NCBI GenBank assembly: GCA_019235415.1 | Contig: JAFAKN010000184.1 | Location: 1 to 64,000, forward strand | Direction: 5' to 3' | DNA: 64,000 nt | Source of the DNA: Alphaproteobacteria bacterium | GTDB taxonomy: Bacteria > Pseudomonadota > Alphaproteobacteria > Reyranellales > Reyranellaceae | Shown: piece by piece, positions 28,805 through 39,750 of the stretch | Layout: every line of letters begins with the position of its first letter | How positions within the stretch are numbered: the first letter of the stretch is position 1 | The notes under the pieces: generated by a model | Seen by the model: only the letters and a program-made list of their open reading frames with translations | Told to the model about the DNA's origin: nothing | Databases searched by the model: none | Position numbers and translations under genes: made by a program

Positions 28805-31264
28805 TCATGACCCGGAAGCCCGGAACGGCCATTGCCAGTTGGTGATTTCCGGCGCGTCTATTCCGAACTCGTAGGCGTGATTCTGGCAGGCGATCTGCTG
28901 GTTGCGCAACGCCTCACGGGCCGCGGAGCCGGTGACGCTGAACCGGGGCATGCGGTCGATGGCATCGATGGCCAGGCTGAAGCGGTCGGCCTCGTTGCGA
29001 ATCGCCAGTTCCAACGGCGTGTTGATGTTGCCGTGCTCCTTGTAGCCGCGCACGTGGATGTGGTGCTGGCCGGGGCGCCGGTAGGTAAAACGGTGGATCA
29101 GCCATGGATAAGCGTGGAAGTTGAAGATCACCGGCTTGTCGCGAGTGAACAGCGCTTCGAATTCGCTGTCGGTCAGGCCGTGCGGATGCTCTGCACGGGG
29201 CACCAGCTTGAGCAGATCGACCACGTTGACGAAGCGGATCTTGACATCCGGCAGGTGTTGCCGAAGCAACGCAGTCGCAGCCAACGACTCCATCGTCGGG
29301 CAGTCTCCGCAGCTCGCCATCACGACATCGGGTTCAGCGCCCTGGTCGTTGCTGGCCCAGTCCCAGATGCCCGCCCCTTTTGTGCAGTGCTCGATCGCCG
29401 CCTCGATGCCGAGGTACTGCAGGTGCACCTGCTTGTCCGCGACGATGACGTTGATGTAGTTGGTGCTGCGCAGGCAATGATCGGCCACCGACAGCAGGCA
29501 GTTTGCGTCGGGCGGCAGGTAGATTCGCACGACATCCGGGCTCTTGTTCGCGACGACGTCGAGGAAGCCGGGGTCCTGGTGCGTGAACCCATTGTGGTCT
29601 TGGCGCCAGACCAGTGCGGTGATCAGGATGTTGAGCGACGATATGTCGGCGCGCCATGTCAGCTCTTCGCACTTCTCGAGCCACTTGGCATGCTGGTTGA
29701 ACATCGAGTCGATCACGTGGATGAACGGCTCGTAGCTGTTGATCAGGCCATGCCGACCGCTCAGGAGATAGCCTTCCAGCCAGCCTTCCACGGTGTGTTC
29801 GCTGAGCATTTCCATGACGCGACCGTTGTCGGACAGCTCGCCGCCGTCGGCATCCTCCGGGAACTTCGCTGCAAGCCACGCCTTTTTCGTGACTTCGTAG
29901 AGCGCCTGCAGCCGGTTGGACTGGGTTTCGTCGGGGCCGAACACGCGGAAGTTCTGCATGTTCGACCGCATGACTTCGCGGACGAATTCGCCCAGCGTCG
30001 GAACGTTGCCGGCAAGGCTGGCGCCAGGCTTCTCGACTTTGACCGCGCAATCACGGAAGTCCGGCATGCTCAGCGGCCGACGCAACAGACCGCCGTTTGC
30101 CACGGGGTTGGCGCTCATGCGCCGGGTGCCGGTGGGTGCCAGCGCCTTGAGCGCCGGAATGAGTCGGCCGGTCTCGTCGAACAACTCGTCGGGCTTGTAG
30201 CTGCGCATCCAGCTTTCCAGCAGCTGCAAATGGCCGGCATTGGTGGCGATGTCGGGAATGGGTACCTGGTGGGCCCGCCAGAAGCCCTCGAGATAGTGTC
30301 CGTCGACCGTCCGCGGCGAGGTCCAGCCTTTCGGGCTGCGCAGGATGATCATGGGCCAGCGTGGCCGGAAGGCGCGGCCAGTCCGCCGCGCTTCCTCCTG
30401 CTTGCTGCGTATCTCGAGCACGCAGTGCTCGAGGGTCGCCGCCATCGCCTGGTGCATGCTCGGCGGGTCGCTGCCCTCGACGAAGTAGGGCGTGTACCCG
30501 TATCCGATGAACAGGCCGCTGAGCTCCTCGTGGCTTATGCGCGCCAGGATCGTCGGATTGTTGATCTTGTAGCCGTTCAGGTGGAGGACCGGCAGCACGG
30601 CGCCGTCGGTGATCGGGTTGACGAACTTGTTGCTGTGCCAGCTGGTCGCCAGCGGCCCTGTCTCGGCCTCGCCGTCACCCACCATCACCAGGGTAATGAG
30701 GTCAGGATTGTCATAGACGGTGCCATAGGCGTGCGACAGGCTGTAGCCGAGTTCGCCGCCCTCGTGGATGCTGCCGGGCGTTTCCGGCGTGGCGTGGCTG
30801 CCGATGCCGCCCGGGAAGGAAAACTGCTTGAAAAAGCGCTGCATCCCTGCTGCGTCTTCGCTCTTGTCCGGGTAGATTTCCGAATATGTGCCTTCGAGAT
30901 AGGCCTGCGACAGCACCGCAGGCGCGCCGTGGCCCGGACCACTGACGAAGATGGCATTCAAGTCGTACTTCTTGATCAACCGGTTGAAATGGACGTAGGT
31001 GAAGCTCTGCCCGGCGTCCGAGCCCCAGTGACCGAGCAGCCTGGGCTTGGTGTGCTTGAGGCTCAACGGCTCTCGCAGCAGCGGGTTGGCCTGCAGGTAG
31101 AGCATCCCGACGCAGAGGTAGAGGCTCGCCCGCCAATAGGCGTCGATCTTTTGCAGCTCATCGTGGCCGAGAGGCTGGCCGGCGACCGTCGCGCGTGCAA
31201 TGCCATAGGCGGAAAGGGAAGCATCGCGGGGAGAGGCGTCGGGAGCACCAGTGGGCATGTTCAT
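28805..31264 (-). CDS. xfp: Phosphoketolase
   Basis: [61 protein letters not shown]; start at Met 31264. Confidence 0.95.
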   Translation of the reverse strand: MNMPTGAPDASPRDASLSAYGIARATVAGQPLGHDELQKIDAYWRASLYLCVGMLYLQANPLLREPLSLKHTKPRLLGHWGSDAGQSFTYVHFNRLIKKYDLNAIFVSGPGHGAPAVLSQAYLEGTYSEIYPDKSEDAAGMQRFFKQFSFPGGIGSHATPETPGSIHEGGELGYSLSHAYGTVYDNPDLITLVMVGDGEAETGPLATSWHSNKFVNPITDGAVLPVLHLNGYKINNPTILARISHEELSGLFIGYGYTPYFVEGSDPPSMHQAMAATLEHCVLEIRSKQEEARRTGRAFRPRWPMIILRSPKGWTSPRTVDGHYLEGFWRAHQVPIPDIATNAGHLQLLESWMRSYKPDELFDETGRLIPALKALAPTGTRRMSANPVANGGLLRRPLSMPDFRDCAVKVEKPGASLAGNVPTLGEFVREVMRSNMQNFRVFGPDETQSNRLQALYEVTKKAWLAAKFPEDADGGELSDNGRVMEMLSEHTVEGWLEGYLLSGRHGLINSYEPFIHVIDSMFNQHAKWLEKCEELTWRADISSLNILITALVWRQDHNGFTHQDPGFLDVVANKSPDVVRIYLPPDANCLLSVADHCLRSTNYINVIVADKQVHLQYLGIEAAIEHCTKGAGIWDWASNDQGAEPDVVMASCGDCPTMESLAATALLRQHLPDVKIRFVNVVDLLKLVPRAEHPHGLTDSEFEALFTRDKPVIFNFHAYPWLIHRFTYRRPGQHHIHVRGYKEHGNINTPLELAIRNEADRFSLAIDAIDRMPRFSVTGSAAREALRNQQIACQNHAYEFGIDAPEITNWQWPFRASGS

Positions 31265-31383
31265 GGTGTTGCTCCTTTTGTGGGTGGACTTGCGGGCGTC
31301 GGGCACCCCGTTCGCGGGTTGGCGGCAGCGGGTCGAGGTGGGCGCATTGTGCCTTGGGCAACCACGCCGGCCCTTGACGTGGA

Positions 31384-33576
31384 TCAGCCCGCGTTTCTCA
31401 CCGGAGCTGCCTCCGCGGTCATGGCGCGCTCAGCGCCGGTAGACCCAATGCGCAGGAAGAGCGCCACCGTCGAGCGCGGCGTGACGCGGTATCGGCTGCC
31501 GCCCACGAGAGGACCCGAATTGTAGTCGACGATGTCGTCGGGCGAGGGGAGCGCGGTGTCGATCCAGCGCTGCCAGCCTGGCTCGGTTGACGGTACCGGG
31601 GGCAGTTCGAACTCGAGAGACTCCCAGTAGGCATTGTACATCATGTGCAGCCAGAAGGGCGAATCGGGGAACGATGGCCGCACGGTGCAGGCGAGGCTGT
31701 GGGAATCGTCGGACCAGTCCGGGTGGCCAAGCCGCACGCCGTGCCAGTCGATCCGGGCCCTGCGCAGAAGCTCGTTGAGGGTCAATGCAAAAGAATCGTC
31801 CAACCTGGCGCGCACCCTCTCCAGACGATGGCCGATCAGCACTCGCACGAAGCGGTGCAGGTCTGGATTGCGGTCGACAAGCCGCCAGTCCAGCCAGCTG
31901 ACCTCGTTGTCCTGGCAATAGGCGTTGTTGTTGCCGAGCTGAGTGCGGCCGACTTCGTCGCCCATCAGCAGCATCGGGGTGCCGATCGAGGTCAGCATGG
32001 CGACGAGAAAGTTTTTCGTCTGGCGATCACGCAGCTGTTCGGTCGCGACGTCGTGGCTCGGGCCTTCTTGTCCGCAATTCCAGGAGAGGTTGTTGTCCAT
32101 GCCGTCGCGACCGGCTTCGCCGTTCGCCTCGTTGTGCTTGCGGTCGTACGAAACCAAGTCGCGCAACGTGAAGCCGTCGTGGCAGGTCACGAAATTGATG
32201 CTTTCCTCCGGCTCGCGCTCGCGATGCCCGAAGATGTCCGGACTGCCGAGCACGCGTTGCGCCAACATCGGCACGGTATGGCGGTCGCCTTTCATGAAGC
32301 GGCGGATATCGTCGCGGAAACGGCCGTTCCATTCCTTCCAGCTGTCGCCGATGAAGCTGCCGAGCTGGTAGAGGCCTGCCGCATCCCAGGCTTCGGCAAT
32401 CAGCTTGGTACCAGCCAGGACGGGATCGGTTTCGATGTCCCACAGCGCCGGCGGATTGTCGAGCGGGCGGCCGCTCTCGTCGCGAGCCAGGATCGACGCG
32501 AGGTCGAAGCGGAAGCCGTCGACGTGCATTTCAGCAACCCAGTAGCGCAAGCTGTCGACAATCATGCGGCGCACGATCGGATGGTTGGCGTTGAGCGTGT
32601 TGCCGGTGCCGCTGTAGTTGGCATATTGGGCGCGGTTCTGCCCGAGTATGTAGTATGCCTCGTTGGCGAGCCCGCGGAAGCAGAGGGTAGGTCCGGTTTC
32701 GTCGACTTCGGCGGTGTGATTGTAGACGACGTCCAGGATGACCTCGATGCCCGCACGGTGCAGTGCCTTGACGAGGTCGCGGAACTCGTCGACCGCGCCG
32801 AGGGCGTCCCTGCGCGAGCTGTAGCCGGCGTGCGGGGCAAAAAATGATACCGGCGAGTAGCCCCAGTAGTTCGCCAGGCCAGGCGGGCAGTCATGGCGGT
32901 CGAACTGGAAGACCGGCATCAGCTCGACAGCCGTGATCCCGAGCTCACGCAGGTAGGGAATCTTTTCGATGACGGCGGCATAGGTACCGCGCCGCTCTTC
33001 GGCTATCCCAGAGCTCGGATGGCGGGTGAAACCCGCGACGTGCATCTCGTAGATGACCGTCGAGGAAAAGCTGCGGCGGAGCGGCGCGTCGCCCTCCCAA
33101 TCGTAGGCCGTGAGGTCGATCACAACGTTCTTCATGGCGGCGGCCATGTTCTCGCCGGGCTCGCTGGCACGCCGCCGCGAATAGGCCTCGGGCACGACGA
33201 CCGCACGACCATAGGGATCGAGCAGGACCTTGCCCGGATCAAAACGCAGCCCGTGCCCGGGGTCGAACGGACCCGAGGCGCGATAGGCATAAGCCTGACC
33301 AGGGCCGATGCCGGGCACGAAAACGTGCCAGTAGTGGTAAGTGCGGTGCGTCCGCGGGTCGAGGTCAATCACGCGCGACGGCCGCGTCGCCGCCTCGCAA
33401 TCGAACAGCAGGAGTTCGATCCGGGTGGCGCTGCGCGAGAAGACGCTGAAGTTGACGCCGCCGGCATGGATCGTGGCGCCCAGTGGGAAGGTCCGGCCGG
33501 CTGAGGGGACCAAAGGGCCAAGAGCCTTCGCGCCGGGGTGCATCTCTTTCGGGGCGCTGTCGACAAGCTTCGCCAT
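31384..33576 (-). CDS. glgX: Glycogen debranching enzyme
   Basis: [65 protein letters not shown]. Confidence 0.93.
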   Translation of the reverse strand: MAKLVDSAPKEMHPGAKALGPLVPSAGRTFPLGATIHAGGVNFSVFSRSATRIELLLFDCEAATRPSRVIDLDPRTHRTYHYWHVFVPGIGPGQAYAYRASGPFDPGHGLRFDPGKVLLDPYGRAVVVPEAYSRRRASEPGENMAAAMKNVVIDLTAYDWEGDAPLRRSFSSTVIYEMHVAGFTRHPSSGIAEERRGTYAAVIEKIPYLRELGITAVELMPVFQFDRHDCPPGLANYWGYSPVSFFAPHAGYSSRRDALGAVDEFRDLVKALHRAGIEVILDVVYNHTAEVDETGPTLCFRGLANEAYYILGQNRAQYANYSGTGNTLNANHPIVRRMIVDSLRYWVAEMHVDGFRFDLASILARDESGRPLDNPPALWDIETDPVLAGTKLIAEAWDAAGLYQLGSFIGDSWKEWNGRFRDDIRRFMKGDRHTVPMLAQRVLGSPDIFGHREREPEESINFVTCHDGFTLRDLVSYDRKHNEANGEAGRDGMDNNLSWNCGQEGPSHDVATEQLRDRQTKNFLVAMLTSIGTPMLLMGDEVGRTQLGNNNAYCQDNEVSWLDWRLVDRNPDLHRFVRVLIGHRLERVRARLDDSFALTLNELLRRARIDWHGVRLGHPDWSDDSHSLACTVRPSFPDSPFWLHMMYNAYWESLEFELPPVPSTEPGWQRWIDTALPSPDDIVDYNSGPLVGGSRYRVTPRSTVALFLRIGSTGAERAMTAEAAPVRNAG

Positions 33577-33652
33577 GCACCTTCCTCGACGCTCTTTGCG
33601 ACAAAGACCGGCTCACAGAGTCCCCCTCTCGCACAGCGCGAGCCATGTCTGC

Positions 33653-33666
33653 TTGATTTGCGTCAA
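33653..33666. promoter_or_regulatory. FNR/FixK-type box upstream of glgX
   Basis: TTGATTTGCGTCAA, centre about 83 bp upstream of the glgX start. Confidence 0.6.
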
Positions 33667-33812
33667 ACGCCGGTTTCCCGAGGCAGATTAGCTTCAACTT
33701 CCATCAGTTGGCACTGACCGCTGGTTCCGGTCAGTGGGGGCCCCCGCGGTCGCGTCTTGCGGGTCCGACAAGGCTGACATCAACGTGAAAGTCGGGTGAG
33801 GCGAACGTGATC

Positions 33813-34744
33813 CTATTGGATGACAATTTCGACCCGGCGGTTCTGCGGCTCGCGGACTCCGTCGGCGGTGGGCACGAGGGGATTCGTCTTACCCATGCCG
33901 AGGACGCTGATGGACTGGGTCGGCACGCCATCGCCTACCAGGGCGTCTTTGACGGCATTGGCGCGGCGCAGCGACAGCGTCATGTTGTAGACCTCAGGGC
34001 CCGACGCGTCGGTGTGGCCGGTGTTAGTGATGCGGGCGTTGCCGTTGTTCTTGAAGGCGTCTGCCGCCTGGCGCATGGTGGCAAGAGCCTGCGGCGACAG
34101 GTTGGACCGGTCCCAGTCGAAGAACACCATGAAAGAGGGCAGCGTGACGGCCGGCGGGGGCGGTGGCGGCGGAGCCGCGGTGAACTTCAGTTGTACGCTT
34201 GCCATCAGGGTGAAGTTGTTGTTGCTCCAGGTCGACCCGTTCACCTGCGGGTTCGAGGTTCCGTAGTACCGGCCATCGAGGTTGACGCGGAAGTTGCCGT
34301 CGACGTTCCACCGCAAGCCCAAAATCGCCTAATAGGCAAATACCGTACTGCCGAGCGACTGGTTACCGTCCACGCACTCGATGCCGGCGCCTGCACCGAC
34401 ATAGGGTGTGCTCAACGAAGCAGGCATGAAGTCGTACAGCAGGTTGGCCATGATCGCGAGCTGGCCGACTCTGCTCTGAACCGCGGTGCCGAACGGGCCG
34501 GCATAGGACTGATTCTGGCGATACACGGCCTCGATCTCGACGCGCGGGCCGATGAAATCGTATTCGATCATGTCGCCAGCGGCCCAACCGGTTTGCGGCG
34601 TCGTAGCCACCCCGGCGATCGTGGCGTTGAGCAAACAATTCACGCCGCCTTCCCCGCCGATATACACGCCGGGCGAGGGCGATTGAGCCTGGGCGATCAG
34701 GGCAACGCAGCCAAGGCCAACGCTCCCAAAAGCGCACTTTTCAT
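33813..34744 (-). pseudogene. OmpA-family outer membrane protein, frameshift in signal peptide and internal TAG
   Basis: MKSALLGALALAAL (start 34744) goes out of frame before LIAQAQSPSPGVYIGGEGGVN; TAG at 34329-34331 splits ...GSTVFAY*AILGLRWNVDGNFRVNLDG...; OmpA C-domain (TGHTDASGPEVYNMTLSLRRANAVKDALV) follows in the same frame. Confidence 0.82.
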
Positions 34745-34884
34745 AGCCGTCTCCGTCTTCGAGGCGGCTGGTCGTGATCGATGCCGGGCAAACGCTCCAT
34801 GACGTGCATCAACATCGAACATGGGCGGGATCAGCGTGGGCAAACGGTGCCGCCTGCAAGACCTGCGCTAGCCAGGACCAGACG

Positions 34885-36801
34885 ATGACTCCGGCCGCTC
34901 GCGAACCTAAAAACGTCGAGGATGGCGGCGCGGGGCGCAGGGGCGACGACCGGTGCCGCGACGTCTTCCGGGCCAATCCAACGTGTTTCATCATCGACGC
35001 TCGCGGGTCGATTCGCGTGGTGACGGCCTTCGGCGCCGCGCAGCTCGGTTACGAAACCGAAGAGCTGGCAGGACGACCGTTCGCCGACTTGGTCTTTGCG
35101 GACGACAGGCAGCTGGTGCTGCAGAACATGGCCGCTTGCCTCGATGCGATCGGCCGGCCGCTCAGCTGGGAAGCGCGGCAGATCAGCAGGGACAAAGGCG
35201 TGCTTCGGGTGCGCCACCACGCCGAGGCCATGCGCTGGGCCAGCAGCGAGTTCGTCGTGCTGCTCGGCTGCGAGAACGTTGCACCGGGGCAGGGGCACGG
35301 GCAGGGGCAGGACCTGGAATTGGAGCGACTCGTGGCGATCGCCGCCTCGCCGGACGAGGCGATCGTGAGCAACACGCTCGAGGACACCATTACGTCCTGG
35401 AATGCAGGTGCCTGCCAGATATTCGGCTACCAGGCGAGCGACATGATCGGCCATTCGAGCCTTGATATTATCCCGCCTGAGCGGCGCGACGAGGAACGCG
35501 AGATCCTGGCGCGACTGCAGGGCGGCGAGCGCCTTCGACACTACGAGACTGTGCGCGTCGCCAAGGATGGCCGTCGGGTCGATGTCTCTTTGACGGTTTT
35601 GCCGCTGGTCGACCTGGCAGGAAAGGTAGTGGGGGTGTCCAAGGTCGCCCGCGACATCACCGACGCCAAATCTGCGGCACGAGGCTTGAGGGGAAGCGCG
35701 GCCCGCGTGGCTGCGGTGATCGAAACAGCGGGCGACGGCGTGATCCTGATCGATGGCCGCGGCACGGTCCTGGTGTTCAATGCGGTGTGCGAGGGGTTGT
35801 TCGGTTATCCCGCCGGTGATGTCATCGGCAGGAACGTCAAGATGCTCATGCCCGAACCCTATCGGCGCAACCACGATCGCTACATTTCCGATTATCTTGC
35901 CACCCACCAGCCCAAGATCATCGGCAACAGGCGCGAGCTCGTCGGCCGCCACAAGGATGGCTCGACTTTTCCCTTGAGCCTTTCCGTCGGCGAGGCCAGT
36001 CAGGAAAGCGACTCGATTTTTGTCGGCATTATCCACGACCTGACCGCAGCAAAGCGCGCCGAGGCCGAGCTGCAGCAGGTTCGCACAGAGCTCGCCCGCG
36101 TAGCGCGGTTGACGACCCTGGGAGAGCTAACGGCCGCGATCGCCCATGAAGTCAACCAGCCGCTCACGGGGTTAGTCAGCAGCGGCAATGCCTGTCTGCG
36201 CTGGCTGGGCCAGGAAATGCCCGACCTCGAAGCGGCACGCCAATCGGTCCACCGCATGGTCAGCGCCGGCAACCGGGCCGTCGAAATCATCGCGCGGATC
36301 AGGGCTCTTGTCGGTAAATCGTCGCCGCAGCACAGGCGACTTGGCATGAACGAGGCGATCCGCGAGGTGATCGCCTTGATCCACCTCGAGTTGGAACGCA
36401 ATCAGATCGGGCTGGAAACCAACCTGGCGAACGATCTGCCTGATGTCTGGGGCGACCGGATCCAGCTGCAGCAGGTCATTCTCAATCTGGTCATGAACGC
36501 CATCGAGGCAATGAGCGGCATGAATGGCCGGGCACGCGTCCTGTCTATCACCTCGGCACCGGACGGCCCGATCGGCGTGCGTGTGACAGTGAGCGACTGC
36601 GGCATCGGGCTCGGCGATGCCAGTCCAGACCGCCTGTTTGAAGCGTTTTACACCACCAAGGCCAGCGGCATGGGGATCGGCCTCGCTGTCAGTCGTACCA
36701 TCGTTGAAGCCCACGGCGGCCGGTTGTGGGCCGTACCCAATCAGCCTCATGGGGCGGTTTTCCAGTTTACATTGCCGGCGAACGACGAGTCCTCGCGATG
36801 A
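34885..36801 (+). CDS. Multi-PAS sensor histidine kinase, FixL-like
   Basis: Last PAS MPEPYRRNHDRYISDYLATHQPKIIGNRRELVGRHKDGSTFPLSLSVGE resembles FixL heme-PAS; kinase LGELTAAIAHEVNQPLTGL...LQQVILNLVMNAIEAM...GMGIGLAVSRTIVEAHGG. Confidence 0.88.
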   Translation: MTPAAREPKNVEDGGAGRRGDDRCRDVFRANPTCFIIDARGSIRVVTAFGAAQLGYETEELAGRPFADLVFADDRQLVLQNMAACLDAIGRPLSWEARQISRDKGVLRVRHHAEAMRWASSEFVVLLGCENVAPGQGHGQGQDLELERLVAIAASPDEAIVSNTLEDTITSWNAGACQIFGYQASDMIGHSSLDIIPPERRDEEREILARLQGGERLRHYETVRVAKDGRRVDVSLTVLPLVDLAGKVVGVSKVARDITDAKSAARGLRGSAARVAAVIETAGDGVILIDGRGTVLVFNAVCEGLFGYPAGDVIGRNVKMLMPEPYRRNHDRYISDYLATHQPKIIGNRRELVGRHKDGSTFPLSLSVGEASQESDSIFVGIIHDLTAAKRAEAELQQVRTELARVARLTTLGELTAAIAHEVNQPLTGLVSSGNACLRWLGQEMPDLEAARQSVHRMVSAGNRAVEIIARIRALVGKSSPQHRRLGMNEAIREVIALIHLELERNQIGLETNLANDLPDVWGDRIQLQQVILNLVMNAIEAMSGMNGRARVLSITSAPDGPIGVRVTVSDCGIGLGDASPDRLFEAFYTTKASGMGIGLAVSRTIVEAHGGRLWAVPNQPHGAVFQFTLPANDESSR

Positions 36802-37430
36802 CCGAGCGCGAAGAGGAGGCGGTCACCTTCGTGATCGACGACGACGAGTTGGTGCGCGCATCGCTTGCGGATCTGCTGCGCTCAGTCAGCATCTCCGCGC
36901 AGGTCTTCGCGTCGCCGCGGGAATTCCTCGATTGCAAGCGTCCGGATACCGCTGCCTGTATCGTCCTCGATGTCAGGCTGCCCGGTGGGAGCGGACTGGA
37001 GTTTCAGCGTGCATTGGCCAAGGCAGGCATCGACCTGCCGGTCATATTCATCACGGGACACGGCGACATTCCCATGTCGGTACGGGCCATGAAGACCGGC
37101 GCCGTCGCCTTCCTGACCAAACCGTTGCGTGAGCAGGAGCTGCTCGATGCCGTCTATGCCGGCATCGAGCGCGACCGATCGCGCCGCACGCGCAATCAAC
37201 GCCTGGCAGAGCTGCGGAAGCGTCTTGCGTCTTTGACAACGCGCGAACGCGAGGTTCTACCGCTCGTTGTCAGCGGGCGCCCGAACAAGCAGATCGCCGA
37301 GGACCTAAAGTTGAGCGAGATGACCGTGAAGGTGCATCGCAGCCACATCATGCGCAAGATGCAGGCAAGGTCGCTGGTGGACCTCGTTCGAATGGCCGAC
37401 CAGCTTGGCGTTTCAGCTGAAGAATCCTGA
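36798..37430 (+). CDS. FixJ-type response regulator
   Basis: VTFVIDDDELVRASLADLL...FITGHGDIPMSVRAMKTGAVAFLTKPL...LTTREREVLPLVVSGRPNKQIAEDLKLSEMTVKVHRSHIMRKM; overlaps the kinase stop. Confidence 0.92.
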   Translation: MTEREEEAVTFVIDDDELVRASLADLLRSVSISAQVFASPREFLDCKRPDTAACIVLDVRLPGGSGLEFQRALAKAGIDLPVIFITGHGDIPMSVRAMKTGAVAFLTKPLREQELLDAVYAGIERDRSRRTRNQRLAELRKRLASLTTREREVLPLVVSGRPNKQIAEDLKLSEMTVKVHRSHIMRKMQARSLVDLVRMADQLGVSAEES

Positions 37431-37575
37431 ACCACACCCCGCCGTTGGCGTCCGTCGGCAGGCGGCGACTTGCGCCCTAAGCCAAAGCATTAGGTACTTA
37501 GCGCGACGGATGCATTCCGGTTCGCCCGCGAGGCAATGGCCGCCTGTGCTTGCACAGCGCTAGTCTCCCGGCGTC

Positions 37576-38004
37576 ATGAGAGGCCCAGTGTCGGACAGAC
37601 CGATGATCTCAATTGTAGATGATGACGAGACGGCCCGAGGAGGAACGATGGATCTCGTCAGGTCGATGGGTTTCGCCGCCCAAGCCTTCTCGTGCGGCGA
37701 GGACTTCCTCGCTTTCGATCAGCTACCCCGGACCGCCTGCTTGATCGCGGATGTTCGGATGCCGGGGATGAGCGGATTGGAGCTCTACAATCGCTTGCGC
37801 CAGTCCGGCCAATTCATCCCGACCATCCTGATGACCGCTTTCCCCACCGAGCGCGACCGGAGGCGCGCACTGAGCGCCGGCGTCCTCTGCTATTTGGCCA
37901 AGCCGTTCAGGGATGACGAACTGCTCGAATGCGTCGGTGCGGCAATCAATTCCGACCTGGCACCACCCGAAAACAACGGCGCAGGGTCCGATACTCAGCC
38001 CTAA
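37576..38004 (+). CDS. Single-domain response regulator
   Basis: ISIVDDDETARGGTMDLVRSMGF...CLIADVRMPGMSGLELYNRL...LMTAFPTE...LAKPFRDDELLE. Confidence 0.85.
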   Translation: MRGPVSDRPMISIVDDDETARGGTMDLVRSMGFAAQAFSCGEDFLAFDQLPRTACLIADVRMPGMSGLELYNRLRQSGQFIPTILMTAFPTERDRRRALSAGVLCYLAKPFRDDELLECVGAAINSDLAPPENNGAGSDTQP

Positions 38005-38026
38005 CCCGATACCAAGGAGACAGACG

Positions 38027-38983
38027 ATGCCAGACCGGATTGCAAACTGTGCCAACAAACAGCTGAGCTTTGGACCATTCCGCCTGTTGCCGTACCAGCG
38101 GCTGCTGCTGCTGCGCGACAAACCCGTCCCTCTTGGCAGCCGGGCTCTGGACATCCTGATGGCCCTGGTCGAACGGCCCGGTGAGCTGATCACCAAGGAT
38201 GAGCTCATGAGCAGGATCTGGCCCGACACGACCGTCGACACCGCCAACGTCACCGTGCACATGGCCGCGCTGCGTCGCGCGCTCGGAGACGGCAGCGAAG
38301 GTCAGCGCTACGTGGCGACGGTTCCGGGGCGTGGCTACATTTTCGTAGCCTCTGTGGCTGTTGACGTCCCGCTGCCGCCCAGTCCGGATCAGCCCCATGG
38401 CATCGCGGTCCGCCTGGCCAAGGGCGAGGAGCTGTTCGGCGAGGGCGAGCCGGCCGAACACTTCTACAAGGTTGCCGCCGGCACGCTGCGCACCTACAAG
38501 GTGTTGAGCGACGGTCGCCGGCAGATCGATGCTTTCCATCTGGCCGGCGACATCTTTGGCATTGAGGCAGGTTCGGAGCACCGTTTCTCGGCCGAGGCGG
38601 TGAACGGCGCAACGGTCATCGCCTGGCGCCGAAGCCACCTCGACCGGCTGACGCGCCAACACCCTGCCTTTGCCGAGCAGGTAATGGCGTCGATGATCGA
38701 CAGTCTGGAGCGGGCCCATGACCACATGCTGCTGCTGGGGCGCAAGAAGGCACCGGAGAAGATCGCGACCTTCCTGCTGCAGCTCGCCGAGCGCGTCGAC
38801 GAGTCCAACGAACTCGAGCTGCCGATGCACCGCTCGGACATCGCCGACCATCTCGGACTGACTGCCGAGACGGTGTCGCGGACGCTGACGGAGCTCTCGC
38901 GCCAAGGCCTGATCAAGCTCGCGGCCAGCGGCCGTTCGGTCGTGCTTGCCAACAAGCCTGGCTTGCAGGTGCTTAACGCCTGA
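38027..38983 (+). CDS. Fusion regulator: OmpR/CadC winged helix + cNMP-binding + HTH_CRP (FixK/FNR-like)
   Basis: N-terminus PVPLGSRALDILMALVERPGELITKDELMSRIWPDTTVDTANVTVHMAALRRALGDG...VPGRGYIF; C-terminus FGEGEPAEHFYKVAAGTLRTYKVLSDGRRQIDAFHLAGDIFGIEAG...MHRSDIADHLGLTAETVSRTLTELSRQGLI. Confidence 0.92.
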   Translation: MPDRIANCANKQLSFGPFRLLPYQRLLLLRDKPVPLGSRALDILMALVERPGELITKDELMSRIWPDTTVDTANVTVHMAALRRALGDGSEGQRYVATVPGRGYIFVASVAVDVPLPPSPDQPHGIAVRLAKGEELFGEGEPAEHFYKVAAGTLRTYKVLSDGRRQIDAFHLAGDIFGIEAGSEHRFSAEAVNGATVIAWRRSHLDRLTRQHPAFAEQVMASMIDSLERAHDHMLLLGRKKAPEKIATFLLQLAERVDESNELELPMHRSDIADHLGLTAETVSRTLTELSRQGLIKLAASGRSVVLANKPGLQVLNA

Positions 38984-39059
38984 AGGAGAACCCGGAGCGA
39001 CAACGGCATCTGCCACAGGGGGTCCGCGGCAGTGCCGCACGCAACTGAGAAATCGGAGG

Positions 39060-39395
39060 CGACATTTCGGTCGACCTCGGCGCCATCCTGAGTATCGGGG
39101 CTCCTACCTGAGACCATCGCGCTGTTCGTCTATCGCATCGTGCGCGAGATCGGTTCGCTGACCGGGGCCTCGGCGGCCTGGACGGCATGGTTTTTACAGC
39201 CGGAATCGGCGAGCACGATGCCAAGACCCGCGCCGAAGTCGCAGCCGGCTGCCGCTGGCCTCGGCCTGGCGCTTGATGCCGGCCGCAGTGCCAAAAGGTA
39301 GGGCGTCATCAGCCGCGATGACGCCAAGGTCAAAGCACTGGTCGCCCCGACCGACGAGTGGAGCGCATGATTGCCCGATGCACCAGTGCGCTGCT
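39060..39395 (+). pseudogene. ackA: Acetate kinase 3' remnant
   Basis: Fragments across frames/stops: ETIALFVYRIVREIGSLTG / LGGLDGMVFTAGIGEHDAKTRAEVAAGC / GLALDAGRSAKR*GVISRDDAKVKALVAPTDEW / MIARCTSALLG. Confidence 0.8.
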
Positions 39396-39489
39396 GGGAT
39401 CGGCGACCGGCCTGCGCTTTAACAAGATTTTGGGCCAATTTCTGCCGATTTACTCGAATCCATGGCGGGAAAGCTCTACCTATTTGGCA

Positions 39490-39583
39490 CTCGCGACCCC
39501 CCTCCCTGCATCGCGAGGACCGGACCCGATATCACCCTCGAAGGTCCGCTGGCGGCCGGTTGGTTCCAACCGGCCGCCTTTTT
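39490..39583 (+). terminator. Strong Rho-independent terminator preceded by two small hairpins
   Basis: GGCGGCCGGTTGG-TT-CCAACCGGCCGCC (39551-39578) then TTTTT; upstream CTCGCGA/TCGCGAG (39490-39496/39511-39517) and GGACC/GGTCC (39522-39526/39543-39547). Confidence 0.75.
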
Positions 39584-39620
39584 ATGCGATTGGCAAGCGG
39601 CGGCGGCGCACAAAGCACTG

Positions 39621-39634
39621 TTGACGTGGATCAA
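39621..39634. promoter_or_regulatory. FNR/FixK-type box
   Basis: TTGACGTGGATCAA, 14-bp near-palindrome. Confidence 0.6.
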
Positions 39635-39750
39635 TCCGGATACATCGCTCCTGTGCAAGAGGTTCGCCGGAACACGAGGGAGTCTGCAGCATCCGATAAC
39701 GGAAGGGCTGCAGCGGGGACTATCTCCAGGTCTTCGAAGAGGACAATCTC

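Noticed and set aside
28832-31525. 897-aa plus-strand ORF
   Set aside because: Antisense to phosphoketolase; no family motifs.
34329-34331. Amber codon as pyrrolysine or programmed readthrough
   Set aside because: No pyl machinery or readthrough context seen, and a second frameshift lies in the same gene; nonsense mutation is simpler.
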